A stretch of 64,000 bases of DNA from Psychrobacillus sp. INOP01 (GTDB taxonomy: Bacteria > Bacillota > Bacilli > Bacillales_A > Planococcaceae). This document shows, in pieces, positions 48,339 to 59,665 of the stretch. The stretch lies in contig NZ_CP073315.1 in assembly GCF_018140925.1 (NCBI RefSeq), forward strand, positions 434,001 to 498,000. Reading direction: 5' to 3'. How positions within the stretch are numbered: position 1 is the stretch's first letter; each line of letters opens with the position of its first letter. The notes below the pieces were generated by a model. It was not told the origin of the DNA. It made no database searches and saw only the letters and a list, made by a program, of their open reading frames with translations. Made by a program: the position numbers and the translations under genes.

Positions 48339-49457
48339 TTATTTTAAAAATTCGTCAATTTTTTGAAGATGTTCATCATAAGTTACAGAAAAGTGATTAG
48401 TTCCATCTTTATCGGCTAAGAAGTAAAAATAATCTGTATCACTTGGATCCAGTGTAGCTTCAATAGATGATTTACCAGCATTTGCAATTGGTCCAGGTGG
48501 TAAACCAGGATTTTGATACGTATTATAAGGGTTATCAAACTCTAAGTCTTCAAACAACACACGATCTTTATGCGTTCCTTTTGCATAAAGGACAGTTGGA
48601 TCTGTTTGTAATGGCATACCTTCTTCTATACGGTTAAAAAAGACACTTGCTATGGTTGCTCGATCTGTTTGGGCTGTAGCTTCTTCTTCTAACAAGGATG
48701 CAAAAGTTAATAACCAGTGAACTGATTTTTCTTCTGCTTGCAATAGGTCTACGTATGAAGTTACTACTTTATCAGTATTAGCAAGCATTGTATCTACTAT
48801 CGCCTCGATAGAAGGATTTTCCTCGAAAAATGGATAAGTCGCTGGGAAAAGATATCCTTCTAAAGCATAGCGTACATTTTCTCCTTTAATCTCCGGACCT
48901 AATAAATTTGGATATTTAATCATCATTCTGTCCACAAATTCCTCACTTGTTACGAGGGCGAAGAAGTCATCGGCAGAATGGTTTGTATTTTTTTCAACTA
49001 CTTGTCCTATTTGCTCGATTGTTAATCCTTCAGGAATAGTCAACGAGAAAACTGGTTTCCTGTACACTTTACCAGTTTTTAAGCTTTCAATAATTTCATC
49101 TAATGTCATTGCCTTCGTTAAACTATACTCCCCAGCCTGAAATTGAGATTCATTATTAAACTTTGCATAATACTTGAAAATTTTAGCGTTTTTTATAATT
49201 CCACTTTCTTCTAACTCGTTGGAGATAGTATCTAATCCTGATCCGATAGGGATGTCCACTGTTATGGTCTCTTCAGAATTAGGATCTAATGGTAGAAGTG
49301 CTGATTCTACAAAATTATAGACAACTAAACCACCTATACCCCCTACGACGATTAACAGAAACGTAATGATTAAAACAATTTTTCTAACAAGTTTCACTTC
49401 TTTTTTCTTTTTTTTCATTTTTTTAAACATAATATCTTTTTTTGTTTCATTTTCCAC
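48339..49457 (-). CDS. mltG: Endolytic murein transglycosylase MltG
   Basis: MltG cleaves nascent peptidoglycan strands and terminates glycan polymerisation. 372 residues from GTG 49457 (AAAGGGGGAGAACCC in front). Lysine-rich cytoplasmic N terminus (KKMKKKKKEVKL), a transmembrane segment (about 23-45), a LysM-like domain, and the YceG catalytic domain with ASLLEEEATAQ (catalytic Glu) and NPYNTYQNPGLPPGPI. Its SD abuts the edge of a family B repeat. Confidence 0.95.
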   Translation of the reverse strand: MENETKKDIMFKKMKKKKKEVKLVRKIVLIITFLLIVVGGIGGLVVYNFVESALLPLDPNSEETITVDIPIGSGLDTISNELEESGIIKNAKIFKYYAKFNNESQFQAGEYSLTKAMTLDEIIESLKTGKVYRKPVFSLTIPEGLTIEQIGQVVEKNTNHSADDFFALVTSEEFVDRMMIKYPNLLGPEIKGENVRYALEGYLFPATYPFFEENPSIEAIVDTMLANTDKVVTSYVDLLQAEEKSVHWLLTFASLLEEEATAQTDRATIASVFFNRIEEGMPLQTDPTVLYAKGTHKDRVLFEDLEFDNPYNTYQNPGLPPGPIANAGKSSIEATLDPSDTDYFYFLADKDGTNHFSVTYDEHLQKIDEFLK

Positions 49458-49487
49458 GGGTTCTCCCCCTTTATCACGCATTAACTG

Positions 49488-49630
49488 TTCAGTAAGACTC
49501 CCACTTCAAGGTTTAGCCAAAGTAATAAAGCATAAGTGGGAGATAACTGCCCGTAAAAGCCCGAATGGTTCAACTAACAATCAGAGGGGACGAATAACTC
49601 CCCTCTGATTGAAGTTTCACTTTATCCCAT
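49488..49630 (-). repeat. Family B structured repeat (copy 3)
   Basis: Minus-strand order equals copy 1: GGGATAAAGTGAAACTTC, hairpin AATCAGAGGGG/CCCCTCTGATT (49579-49610), GTTGAACCATTCGGGC, TTTTACGGGCAG, CCCACTT, GAAGTGGGAGTCTTACTG, GTTAATGCGTGATAAAG. In hairpin 1, AATCAGTG/CACTGATT of the other copies has become AATCAGAG/CTCTGATT, a paired change that keeps the stem. It lies directly upstream of the mltG SD. Confidence 0.78.
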
Positions 49631-49664
49631 CTCATTATACAAGAAAACATACAAAAGAACAAAA

Positions 49665-49740
49665 GCGCAAGCGCCGGCTAAAGTAGACACCTATTTCTAA
49701 CGTTTTCGATGAGCTTTCTATAGACTTGTTGCTAGATTAA
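49665..49740 (+). repeat. Family C repeat, half copy
   Basis: AAAAGCGCAAGCGCCGGC, then CACCTATTTCTAACG, TTTTCGATGAGC, ATAGACTTGTTGCTAG. Similar to the first halves of 43313-43490 and 61524-61705. The 49458-49910 gap otherwise shows only the family B copy and AT-rich DNA. Confidence 0.6.
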
Positions 49741-49868
49741 AATTAATGATTTTTTAGTGAGGACAATATTTTTCCTACTTTAAATTAAACCATCTATATC
49801 TAGACTGTGAATTACTTGTAGACAGTTATAAACAGTTCCAGGATTTTACAATTTCCTAAACAAAGAAA

Positions 49869-49903
49869 AAGGTGAATGAGGCTTCCCTCATCCACCTTGA
49901 ATA
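49869..49903 (-). terminator. Terminator of yrzB
   Basis: AAGGTGGATGAGG pairs with CCTCATTCACCTT, followed by TTTCTTTG on the minus strand. Confidence 0.85.
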
Positions 49904-49910
49904 GATAATC

Positions 49911-50207
49911 TTATTCTTCGTCTTCGTCTTCTTGCTCATCTAGGAATGTACTTAACATTTCTTCGATCATATCCCATTCAGCATCAGACTCTACCGGAAG
50001 TAACTCTCCGTCTTCTCCGTCTTCATTTGGAGTGAAGGATGATGCATGAATTTCGATTTCTTCATTTTCATCTTCTTCTGCTCCTATTGGATAATAAAGT
50101 ACATAGGATTTTCCATATTCATCTGATTCAAATGTGAAAAGCACGTTACAAAGTTGTTCGTTTCCATTCTCATCTACAATTGTAATATTTTCTTGACCGT
50201 GGTCCAT
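49911..50207 (-). CDS. yrzB: YrzB family protein (DUF1292)
   Basis: A 98-residue, strongly acidic protein with the DUF1292 core ([26 protein letters not shown]) and an acidic C terminus (DEQEDEDEE). Function unknown. It is the last gene of the yrzL-ruvX-yrzB set that follows alaS in Bacillales. AGGTGACTGCAA precedes the start. Confidence 0.92.
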   Translation of the reverse strand: MDHGQENITIVDENGNEQLCNVLFTFESDEYGKSYVLYYPIGAEEDENEEIEIHASSFTPNEDGEDGELLPVESDAEWDMIEEMLSTFLDEQEDEDEE

Positions 50208-50218
50208 TTGCAGTCACC

Positions 50219-50641
50219 TCATCTATTTTTTCTATCAAGATAGCCTTGTAAAATCATTACAGCAGCCATCTTGTCGATCACTAGCTTACGTTTCTTACGG
50301 CTAACATCAGCATCTATTAACATACGTTCTGCAGCCATCGTTGTCAATCGTTCATCCCATAATGTTACAGGGAAATGATATTTCTCGGTTAATAGCTTGG
50401 CATATTGTTCTGAAGCCTCAGCACGTGGACCAATAGAATTATTCATGTTTTTCGGAAAACCTACAACAAATTCAGTTACATTATGCTCTTTCACGAGTTC
50501 ATCAATTCGTTCTAGACCAAATTCTAAATTTTCTTCATGTATTTTTATCGTTTCAATACCTTGTGCAGTCCAACCTAGTGCATCACTAATTGCTACTCCA
50601 ACGGTACGAGATCCAACATCTAACCCCATAATTCGCATCAT
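50219..50641 (-). CDS. ruvX: RuvX/YqgF family Holliday-junction nuclease
   Basis: An RNase H-fold protein of the YqgF family, linked to pre-16S rRNA processing and Holliday junction resolution. 140 residues with [16 protein letters not shown] at the start, [13 protein letters not shown] in the middle, [13 protein letters not shown] and a late D-K-M-A-A-V. Two adjacent ATGs follow the yrzL stop; either could be used. Confidence 0.94.
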   Translation of the reverse strand: MMRIMGLDVGSRTVGVAISDALGWTAQGIETIKIHEENLEFGLERIDELVKEHNVTEFVVGFPKNMNNSIGPRAEASEQYAKLLTEKYHFPVTLWDERLTTMAAERMLIDADVSRKKRKLVIDKMAAVMILQGYLDRKNR

Positions 50642-50907
50642 TAAGCCTCATTATTTTTTTTAATATAAAACTTCACTAGTTCTTCTAATATTTCATCTCG
50701 TTCAAGTTTTCGAATCATATTTCGTGCATCTTGATGGCGAGGAATATAAGCTGGATCACCTGACAATAAATAGCCTACAATTTGATTGATAGAATTATAC
50801 CCTTTTTCTTCTAGTGCAGAGTGAACTTGTATCATCACATGTTTTACTTCTTGTTCCATCGATTCTTCAGGGAAATTAAATTTCATCGTTTTATCAAAAG
50901 AGCTCAT
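50641..50907 (-). CDS. yrzL: IreB family regulatory phosphoprotein YrzL
   Basis: A member of the IreB/DUF965 family, small proteins phosphorylated by PASTA kinases in some Firmicutes. 88 residues from ATG 50907 (GAGGTGCTGATC in front): [34 protein letters not shown] and the basic [17 protein letters not shown] are family hallmarks. It overlaps ruvX by one base. Confidence 0.93.
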   Translation of the reverse strand: MSSFDKTMKFNFPEESMEQEVKHVMIQVHSALEEKGYNSINQIVGYLLSGDPAYIPRHQDARNMIRKLERDEILEELVKFYIKKNNEA

Positions 50908-50984
50908 GATCAGCACCTCGCTTTCCATTTGTAGTTAGTAACTAATGTATCTATTGTATCAGTATACCCTATTTTGGAAATAGT

Positions 50985-53618
50985 TTAAAGAGATTTAATA
51001 TAATCCAATACAGAACTTAAGGCACCTTCTAGCTTACTTGCATCTTTAGCACCAGCCATTGCAAAGTCTGGACGACCTCCACCTTTACCTCCGCATTGCT
51101 CCGCCACTAGTTTAACGATATTACCGGCATGGTAGTTCCCACCAACTATATCCTTTGTTACTCCTGCAGAAATCATTACTTTATCCCCATCAACTGCACC
51201 CAAAACAATGACCGCTTTTTCTAGCTTTTGTTTTAAATCGTCCATCATTTGACGTAATTGGTTATTATCCTTCGCGTCTACTTTTACGGATAACACGGTA
51301 ACATCATTCACTTTTTGTGCTGATGACAATACAGAAGAAGCCTGGCTATTTGCTATTTTTGCAGATAGGGACTCATTGTCTTTTTGAACATTTTTTAGCT
51401 CTTGTAATGTTTGAGCAACCTTATTCATCAAATCTTTTGGCTGTGCCTTCAATAAATTTGCTGCCTCATTTAACATATGTTCCTCTTCCTTAACCATTTC
51501 ATAAGCACCTTTACCAGTTACAGCTTCAATACGTCTAGTACCAGCTCCGATTCCACTTTCTGAAAGGATTTTAAAGAATCCAATTTCTGAAGTGTTTTGG
51601 ACATGAATACCACCGCATAGCTCTAATGAGAAATCGCCCATTTTAACCACTCTTACAATATCACCGTATTTTTCTCCGAATAATGCCATTGCACCCATTT
51701 GTTTTGCTTCATCAATATTATGGAAACCAGTAACCACCGGGATATTATCCCACACTTTTTCATTTACTATACGTTCTATTTGTTCAAGCTCTTCTTTTGT
51801 GACTTGTCCAAAATGAGAAAAGTCAAAACGTAAACGATCAGGACCAACATAAGAACCAGCTTGGTTTACATGTGTTCCTAATACATCTTTCAAAGCCTGA
51901 TGTAAAATATGTGTAGCTGAGTGATTTTTAATCGTATGTCCACGAAGAGAATTGTCGACAGTTGCCAAAATTTCAGCATCAGCAATGATTTCTCCTGATT
52001 CAATAACTACTGTGTGTAAGTTTTGTCCATTAGGAGCTTTCTGGACATCTTTTACGTATCCTTTAAATGTATCGTTTTCAATTACTCCATGGTCGGCAAT
52101 TTGCCCACCACTTTCAGCGTAGAAAGGTGTTTTTGTTAAAACAACTTTAACTTCTTCACCTTCGTGTGCTGTTTTTACTAATACTTGATCTCGAACAATT
52201 GAAGTAACTTTTGTGGACACAGAAATTGTGTCATATCCAATAAATTCACTTTCATCATGAAGATTTCCGAACACTTCGGATTGTACTTGCATAGAATCTA
52301 CATTTTGACGAGCTGCACGAGCACGTGCACGTTGACTTTCCATTTCTGATTTGAATCCTTCATGATCAACGGTCATATTTGCTTCTTCTGCATATTCTTC
52401 CGTTAATTCAATTGGGAATCCGTACGTATCATATAACGTAAACGTCGTTGTACCTGGAATTGAAGATTCACCTTTTGCTTGTTGTTCCTCAATAACCTTT
52501 TCTAATATAGCTAAGCCATCATGAAGTGTTTCATGGAATCTTTCTTCTTCAGTTTTAATAACTCGCATGATGAAATCTTGTTTTTCTGTAACCTCTGGAT
52601 AGAAATCTTGCATAATTTCTCCTACCACTGGAACAAGTTCATGTAAGAATGGCTTTTCAATCCCTAATTGTTTTGCAAAACGAACAGCTCTACGAAGTAA
52701 TCTTCTAAGAACATATCCTCTTCCTTCGTTTGATGGTAATGCACCATCTCCAATAGCAAAAGCTACTGTACGAATGTGGTCAGCAATAACTTTAAATGCA
52801 GTATCATCAACATCATTTGAACGATACGGCTTACCAGAAATCTGTTCTGTTTGACGAATAATTGGCATAAATAAGTCCGTGTCAAAATTTGTTGGAACAT
52901 CTTGCACTACACTTGCCATACGCTCTAGTCCCATACCAGTATCAATATTTTGTTTTGGTAAAGGTGTGTACGTATTGTCTGGATTATGATTGAATTCGGA
53001 GAACACTAAATTCCAAATTTCTAAATAACGTTCATTTTCCCCACCTGGATACAACTCAGGGTCGTTCATGTCATTACCATAGCTTACTCCACGATCGTAG
53101 AAAATCTCTGAGTTAGGACCACTTGGACCTTCTCCAATGTCCCAGAAGTTGCCCTCCAGACGAATAAGTCTTTCTTCCGGAATTCCAACTTCATCCTTCC
53201 AAATATTATATGCTTCTTCATCCTCTGGATGTATCGTAATAGATAATTTTTCTGGATCGAAAGCCATCCACTTAGAATCTGTTAAAAACTCCCATGCATA
53301 TTGGATTGCCTCTTTTTTAAAGTAGTCGCCAATAGAAAAGTTACCTAACATTTCAAAGAAAGTATGATGTCTTGCTGTTTTTCCGACGTTCTCAATATCG
53401 TTTGTGCGAATGGATTTTTGCGCATTCGTGATACGAGGGTTTTCAGGAACAACACGACCGTCAAAATATTTTTTTAATGTAGCTACACCACTGTTTATCC
53501 AAAGTAAAGATGGGTCGTTGATTGGTACAAGTGGAGCTGATGGTTCCTGGGAATGACCTTTTTCAATAAAAAAGTCTAAATACATTTGTCTAATTTGAGC
53601 ACCAGTTAATTGTTTCAT
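50985..53618 (-). CDS. alaS: Alanyl-tRNA synthetase
   Basis: AlaRS charges tRNA-Ala and edits Ser/Gly mischarging. The 877-residue protein has the class II core ([17 protein letters not shown] near 63-79), the editing-domain zinc site ([10 protein letters not shown] and CGGIHVQNT) and the glycine-rich C-Ala domain end ([16 protein letters not shown]). AGGAGGAACTAAAC precedes the ATG. It is controlled by an upstream T-box, with a family A repeat lying between the T-box terminator and the gene. Confidence 0.98.
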   Translation of the reverse strand: MKQLTGAQIRQMYLDFFIEKGHSQEPSAPLVPINDPSLLWINSGVATLKKYFDGRVVPENPRITNAQKSIRTNDIENVGKTARHHTFFEMLGNFSIGDYFKKEAIQYAWEFLTDSKWMAFDPEKLSITIHPEDEEAYNIWKDEVGIPEERLIRLEGNFWDIGEGPSGPNSEIFYDRGVSYGNDMNDPELYPGGENERYLEIWNLVFSEFNHNPDNTYTPLPKQNIDTGMGLERMASVVQDVPTNFDTDLFMPIIRQTEQISGKPYRSNDVDDTAFKVIADHIRTVAFAIGDGALPSNEGRGYVLRRLLRRAVRFAKQLGIEKPFLHELVPVVGEIMQDFYPEVTEKQDFIMRVIKTEEERFHETLHDGLAILEKVIEEQQAKGESSIPGTTTFTLYDTYGFPIELTEEYAEEANMTVDHEGFKSEMESQRARARAARQNVDSMQVQSEVFGNLHDESEFIGYDTISVSTKVTSIVRDQVLVKTAHEGEEVKVVLTKTPFYAESGGQIADHGVIENDTFKGYVKDVQKAPNGQNLHTVVIESGEIIADAEILATVDNSLRGHTIKNHSATHILHQALKDVLGTHVNQAGSYVGPDRLRFDFSHFGQVTKEELEQIERIVNEKVWDNIPVVTGFHNIDEAKQMGAMALFGEKYGDIVRVVKMGDFSLELCGGIHVQNTSEIGFFKILSESGIGAGTRRIEAVTGKGAYEMVKEEEHMLNEAANLLKAQPKDLMNKVAQTLQELKNVQKDNESLSAKIANSQASSVLSSAQKVNDVTVLSVKVDAKDNNQLRQMMDDLKQKLEKAVIVLGAVDGDKVMISAGVTKDIVGGNYHAGNIVKLVAEQCGGKGGGRPDFAMAGAKDASKLEGALSSVLDYIKSL

Positions 53619-53732
53619 GTTTAGTTCCTCCTAATAATTTGTATTTTGGGTCGGTATACGTTGATGATTTAATTTTGGATCAGCTTACGGTAAGTATTGA
53701 TTTAAGTTGTGGTAAAGTGAGCCAAATAGGAT

Positions 53733-53851
53733 TTTCTATACGGATGTGAGCTGCTGCACGCTACGCATGAGCCTCCGCAGTGAGCGCAGCGAACGAGGAG
53801 GCTCGGACTCGCCCGCGGAAAGCGTCCGCCTGACACGGAAATCAATAGTAT
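53733..53851 (+). repeat. Family A repeat inside the alaS leader
   Basis: GCACGCTACGCATGAGCCTC, AACGAGGAGGCTCGGACTCG, CCCGCGGAAAGCGTCCGCC, ACGGAAATCAATAG. It lies in the transcribed leader, between the T-box terminator and the alaS start, so alaS mRNA should carry it. Confidence 0.75.
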
Positions 53852-53932
53852 TACTTCTTAGAAATCTTAGAAAAACATTTCCCTACTAATTAAAAGACTT
53901 AAACTGTAGATGTTATAAAAGCCAAAACAAAT

Positions 53933-54170
53933 AAAAAAAGCCCTCATCCCTAAAAAAGGGACGAAAGCTGTTGTTTCGCGGTACCACCCTAGTTACATAG
54001 TAGAATTGCTACTATGTCTCTCAAGAAGCCTTAACGCGGCCGAACGACAGGTTTTAACTGTACTCAGGAGTAGCTTTCCTAAATGTTAGATCAGTGAATT
54101 CTTTCAGCCAAGGAATTCATCTCTAGTCAGATAACAATTAGTACTTTCTCCGTCAACATTTTACTATATG
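53933..54170 (-). ncRNA. T-box riboswitch of alaS (alanine)
   Basis: The T-box sequence AGGGTGGTACCGCG is at 53977-53990 (minus strand). It is followed by a terminator (GCTTTCGTCCC/GGGATGAGGGC then seven T, 53933-53969). Stem I shows the apical TTGGCTGAAAG and, opposite GGAG of the stem base, the segment AAAGCTACTCC. GCT at 54072-54074 is therefore the likely specifier codon for alanine, followed by the expected A. Uncharged tRNA-Ala would prevent termination. Confidence 0.93.
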
Positions 54171-54176
54171 CAATTG

Positions 54177-54205
54177 ATTATAAAAAACAAATCGTCCTGT
54201 GTCAA
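54177..54205 (-). promoter_or_regulatory. Sigma-A promoter of the alaS T-box leader
   Basis: TTGACA (54200-54205), exactly 17 bases, TATAAT (54177-54182) on the minus strand: a perfect consensus. The -35 overlaps the stop codon region of recD2. Confidence 0.93.
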
Positions 54206-56628
54206 TTGTCTGTATCCATAAATTGATATGGCGTGACACCATTCATCCCAATAAGAGGGTCTATCTTATGATAATTTTCAGCAGTTAAGTATGTGAAGTC
54301 AGTTTGAGTCCCATCTGATTCTGATTCTAATTCTTTTACTATTTCTTTATCTTCTTGCTCTGATTCTTCTACATTAGATAAACGATCTTTTAATGTTGTT
54401 AATCGCTGAAGATCATCGGTTCTTTGAACTCCGAACTTAAACACTTCAGGATCTCCACATAATATGAGAAAGTTTTTAGCACGAGTAATTCCTGTATAAA
54501 GTAAATTTCTTCTTAACATCTTCATATAACTTCTTGTTATGGGCATAATAACCGTTTGAAATTCACTACCTTGTGATTTATGGACTGAACAGCAATAAGC
54601 AAGTGTAAGCTGATTCAAATCATTTTTTTCATAGGTTACTTCATTGCCATCAAATGAAACTATTAACATCTCTTTTTTCTCGACTGTTTCTGCAGCTCTG
54701 AAAATACTAATAACTTCCCCCATATCTCCATTAAACACATGACTCTCTGGTTGATTGACTAGTTGTAGAACTTTATCCCCAATACGGTAGATAGTTTCAC
54801 CAAATACCATTTCTTTTCGCTTTCCGTCCGTATTAGGATTGACCATTTCTTGGATCATTTTGTTAAGAGCGTCAATACCTGCCGGACCTCTATACATAGG
54901 TGCTAATACTTGCATTTCTCGAATGGAATGTCCTTTGGATAATGCACTTTTTAATACTTGTTCCACCACTTTCGGGATCTGATCAGTAGTAGCTTTTATA
55001 AAGGATCGATCCTTTGTCTTGTCTAATAGAGATGCTGGGACCATCCCTTGCTTCATTTCATGTGCCAGTTCTATAATCGAGGACCCTTCTGCTTGTCGAT
55101 AAATATCCTTTAGTTCAACTGTAGGGATTCGTTTGGAAGCAAGTAAATCCTTTAATACTTGCCCGGGTCCTACTGGTGGGAGTTGATCTTGGTCCCCTAC
55201 AAAAATAACTTGGGCATCCTTTGGTATAGCCTTTAATAGTTGATATCCTAACCAGGTGTCTAACATAGATGTTTCGTCAATGATAATTAGTTTACCTTCT
55301 ATCTCTTTGCCTTCGACATCCGCATCTTCTTGACCATTAAAGCCTAATAATCTATGAATAGTCATAGCCGGTAATTCTGTCGATTCACTTAGTCGTTTGG
55401 CCGCTCTACCAGTTGGAGCAGCTAAAACTACCGGAAATGGTTTCTTGTCTTTTACCCACTCCTTCGGATCCAGTGAGAGTCCATGTAACTCTGCATATAG
55501 CTCGACAATCCCTCGAACAACGGTTGTTTTTCCAGTTCCAGGACCTCCCGTTAGTAAGGTCATACTTGCATTTAATGCTGTTTCAATCGCATTAATCTGT
55601 GTCGGGGCATATTGCACCCCTAAACGTTCTTCAATACCCCCAAGATGCTTTTTCATCTCAGCTAAAGGAAATTGATGATGTGTATCATTTTCAGCTAGAA
55701 GTGTTTCAATTTTAGAACCAATTCCAACTTCGGAATAATATAAAGAAGGAATATAAAAACGATTCACCTCTCCGACTATCCGACTTTCTTCAGCAAGTTC
55801 AATACAGCATTTGCTTATTGCCTCATACGGGATCTCTTCACGCTGAGCATTTTCTAATAGCTTTTTAACTGATTCTAATAATTGCTCTGCATATAAAAAT
55901 ACATGACCTTCTCCTAGCGAAGCAGATTGTAGCAAGTGATATACCGCCGCTTTAATACGATCTGGGTGGTTACCTTGAATACCTAATTTATAGCCAAGCT
56001 CGTCTGCTCGAACGAAACCTACCCCCTCTACCTCTTCAATTAGACGAAATGGATTTTTAGTAAGGACGGTGATTGTTTCTTCTCTATAGGCTTGATAGAT
56101 TTTCATAGCTATTTGAGGGCCAAATCCCCATTCATTGAGTTGAATCATCACTTTTTCCAAACCTAAATTTTGTTCTAATACTGCACGTAGTGTCTGTTTT
56201 TTCTCTTCTGAAAGACGTGGCACTACATCTAGTGCTTCTGGATCATCTAATATTTTGTTAATGGCGTTTGGTCCGAGTTTTTTTACAATTTGTTCTGCTG
56301 TTTTGCGACCTATACCAGTGAACATATCGCTCGAAAGATAATGAATGATTCCTTGCTCTGTCGCTGGTACTTCTTTTTGGAACGTTTCCACTTGAAATTG
56401 AACGCCATATTTCGGGTGATTTTTAATATATCCAATAAATTTATACGGTTCTTCCAGTACTAATGGAGGGAAATAACCAGATACAATTACTTCTTTGTCT
56501 GTGTATGTAGTGTTGGTGGATTTGATTTTCACTTTAATAATTGAGAATAAGTTTTGAGGGTTATGAAAAATCGAAACGATAGGACGACCCGTAATAAATT
56601 GTTTTTCATTATTTATTTCGTTGGTCAT
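54202..56628 (-). CDS. recD2: RecD2 family 5'-3' DNA helicase
   Basis: RecD2 (YrrC) is a superfamily 1B helicase acting in DNA repair without RecBC. 808 residues: an N-terminal OB-like region and helix-hairpin-helix repeats (about 90-210, e.g. DMFTGIGRKTAEQIV), then Walker A LTGGPGTGKTTVVRG near 356-370. Later come IIDETSMLDTWL, GDQDQLPPVGPGQVL, and the late motifs LAYCCSVHKSQGSEF and YTGITRAKN. It follows the TPR gene by 21 bases. Confidence 0.96.
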   Translation of the reverse strand: MTNEINNEKQFITGRPIVSIFHNPQNLFSIIKVKIKSTNTTYTDKEVIVSGYFPPLVLEEPYKFIGYIKNHPKYGVQFQVETFQKEVPATEQGIIHYLSSDMFTGIGRKTAEQIVKKLGPNAINKILDDPEALDVVPRLSEEKKQTLRAVLEQNLGLEKVMIQLNEWGFGPQIAMKIYQAYREETITVLTKNPFRLIEEVEGVGFVRADELGYKLGIQGNHPDRIKAAVYHLLQSASLGEGHVFLYAEQLLESVKKLLENAQREEIPYEAISKCCIELAEESRIVGEVNRFYIPSLYYSEVGIGSKIETLLAENDTHHQFPLAEMKKHLGGIEERLGVQYAPTQINAIETALNASMTLLTGGPGTGKTTVVRGIVELYAELHGLSLDPKEWVKDKKPFPVVLAAPTGRAAKRLSESTELPAMTIHRLLGFNGQEDADVEGKEIEGKLIIIDETSMLDTWLGYQLLKAIPKDAQVIFVGDQDQLPPVGPGQVLKDLLASKRIPTVELKDIYRQAEGSSIIELAHEMKQGMVPASLLDKTKDRSFIKATTDQIPKVVEQVLKSALSKGHSIREMQVLAPMYRGPAGIDALNKMIQEMVNPNTDGKRKEMVFGETIYRIGDKVLQLVNQPESHVFNGDMGEVISIFRAAETVEKKEMLIVSFDGNEVTYEKNDLNQLTLAYCCSVHKSQGSEFQTVIMPITRSYMKMLRRNLLYTGITRAKNFLILCGDPEVFKFGVQRTDDLQRLTTLKDRLSNVEESEQEDKEIVKELESESDGTQTDFTYLTAENYHKIDPLIGMNGVTPYQFMDTDN

Positions 56629-56649
56629 GCTATCGCCTCCAGAGTTTCA

Positions 56650-57306
56650 TTAATTTCGTAGGGAAATCATGTCGTGCACATAGCGTGCCTGATCATAATT
56701 GGGTTGAAGCGTAAAAGCTTCTTTTAAATGGGATAATGCAGCATCAGTGTTAGATGTAGAAACAGCATATAAAACACCTAAATTATAGTGAGCATCTGCA
56801 TTTTCAGCATCCGTCTCAATTATCTCTTTAAAAACCGGTTCTGCTTGATCGAACATTTCTAAACTAGCCAGTGCAATTCCATAAGATAATTTCACTTGAG
56901 TATCCTCAGGAGCTAGTTCATATGCTCTTTGAAAGTATGGAAGTGAAAGCTTCGTTAAACCTTCTTTTTCAAGACTCTTCCCAAGCATATAGTAAGCGTC
57001 CGGTCCTTCAATACCATTAGAAATTGCTTTTTCATACAACTTAGCAGCTTCCTCAAATCGTTCCGCATTATAATATAAGTTTGCAAGACTATAATAGGCC
57101 GTTGCTGCACCCTCATCTAGTGTGATCGCTTTTTGAAAAAATTTCTCTGCTCGTTCATCTTCATTCATCGAGGATAAAAGATTTCCAAAATTGATATAAC
57201 CGATAGCCTCATCTGGATTTTCTTCAATTGCTTTCGTAAAAAACTCAACCGCTTTTTCGTAATTCTCTTCTTGAATAGCTTGAATTCCTAGTTCATTGTA
57301 GTTCAT
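56650..57306 (-). CDS. yrrB: TPR-repeat protein YrrB
   Basis: A 218-residue soluble protein made of about six tetratricopeptide repeats (each about 34 residues), e.g. YEKAVEFFTKAIEENPDEAI and AATAYYSLANLYYNAERFEE. TPR proteins mediate protein-protein contacts; the partner is unknown. Position between mnmA and recD2 matches yrrB of Bacillus. AGGTAATAAC precedes the ATG. Confidence 0.92.
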   Translation of the reverse strand: MNYNELGIQAIQEENYEKAVEFFTKAIEENPDEAIGYINFGNLLSSMNEDERAEKFFQKAITLDEGAATAYYSLANLYYNAERFEEAAKLYEKAISNGIEGPDAYYMLGKSLEKEGLTKLSLPYFQRAYELAPEDTQVKLSYGIALASLEMFDQAEPVFKEIIETDAENADAHYNLGVLYAVSTSNTDAALSHLKEAFTLQPNYDQARYVHDMISLRN

Positions 57307-57320
57307 GTTATTACCTCCAG

Positions 57321-58451
<1,131 letters not shown>

Positions 58452-58480
58452 TTAAATCTTTAACTTCATTGTAGTAACAT

Positions 58481-58523
58481 TCAAACTCAAGCTAAATGAA
58501 GTTAAACCTTTAGTTGAGTTTGA
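58481..58523. repeat. Inverted repeat between the desulfurase gene and mnmA
   Basis: TCAAACTCAA and CTAAA pair with TTTAG and TTGAGTTTGA, a 15-bp stem with one bulged base and a loop of about 12. No T-run. It may be an RNA processing or stability element inside the operon. Confidence 0.55.
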
Positions 58524-58524
58524 A

Positions 58525-59655
58525 CTATAATACTATCTTACTTATTTTCTTTACAGCTTCCTTCACTTGCTCTTCCGTATTGTTCAAGCCAAAACTAAAA
58601 CGAACCGAATTGCGTAGCTCCGGTGTGTTTTCGCCATACATCGCTACTAGTACATGAGATGGATCAATCGAACCGGCAGTGCAAGCAGACCCGCTAGATG
58701 CGTCAATACCAGCTAAATCTAATTGCACCAAAAAAGTCTCCACATCTGTATTGGGGATACTAATATTTAATACATGTGGAAGAACAAATTCAGGCGAGCC
58801 ATTAACTTTAAAAGGAACGTCTAATCTCTCCAATTCAGTTAAGAAAACTTTCTTAAACTGACTATAAGCTGCAGTCCCCTCAATAATCGCTGTTTGTTTC
58901 AATTGTACTGCCTTTGCAAATGCAACAATAGCCGGCACATTTTCCGTACCTGCTCGTTTTTTTCGCTCTTGCTGCCCTCCGTAAAAAATAGGCTTTAGAG
59001 AAACACCTTTTCGTTGATATAAAAAACCTATCCCTTTAGGTCCATTTATCTTATGACTTGAAACACTTAGTAAATCAATTTGGGCTAGTTGAACATCTAT
59101 TGATAAACAACCATATGCTTGTACAGCATCTGTATGGAAATAGGCAAGGTGATCCTTCAGTAGCTCTCCAATTTCCACAATAGGTTGAACAACGCCCACC
59201 TCATTATTTGCAAACATAATGGAAACTAAAATAGTATCTTTTCTCAGTGAATTTTTCAAGTCATCGATACTGATCAAACCATTTTTATCTACTGGTAAAT
59301 AAGTTACCTCAAAACCTTCTTTTTCAAGTTGCTCACATGCATGAAGTACGGCATGATGTTCAACTTGAGTTGTAATAATATGCTTTCCTTCGTTCTTTCT
59401 TGCGTACGCAGTTCCAAAAATAGCGTAATTATCTGCTTCCGTACCTCCGCTAGTAATTGTAATTTCCGTTTCATGTGCTCCAATACTTTTAGCTAAAATT
59501 ACTCTAGCCTCATCCACTTTTTTTCTTGCTTTTCTTCCAGTTTGATGAATGCTAGATGGATTTCCGAACTCTTCCTTCATTTCAGCTGTATAGACTTGGA
59601 TTACTTCTTTGGCCATTGGTGTTGTGGCTGCATGATCCAAATATATTCTAGTCAT
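58525..59655 (-). CDS. yrvO: Cysteine desulfurase (YrvO type, partner of MnmA)
   Basis: A PLP enzyme that takes sulphur from cysteine and passes it to MnmA. 376 residues from ATG 59655 (AAGGAGTTTAAA in front): IYLDHAATTPM at the start, TEADNYAIFG, VSSHKINGPKGIGF with the PLP lysine, and the catalytic cysteine loop SSGSACTAGSIDPSHVL. Placed between cymR and mnmA. Confidence 0.95.
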   Translation of the reverse strand: MTRIYLDHAATTPMAKEVIQVYTAEMKEEFGNPSSIHQTGRKARKKVDEARVILAKSIGAHETEITITSGGTEADNYAIFGTAYARKNEGKHIITTQVEHHAVLHACEQLEKEGFEVTYLPVDKNGLISIDDLKNSLRKDTILVSIMFANNEVGVVQPIVEIGELLKDHLAYFHTDAVQAYGCLSIDVQLAQIDLLSVSSHKINGPKGIGFLYQRKGVSLKPIFYGGQQERKKRAGTENVPAIVAFAKAVQLKQTAIIEGTAAYSQFKKVFLTELERLDVPFKVNGSPEFVLPHVLNISIPNTDVETFLVQLDLAGIDASSGSACTAGSIDPSHVLVAMYGENTPELRNSVRFSFGLNNTEEQVKEAVKKISKIVL

Positions 59656-59665
59656 TTTAAACTCC

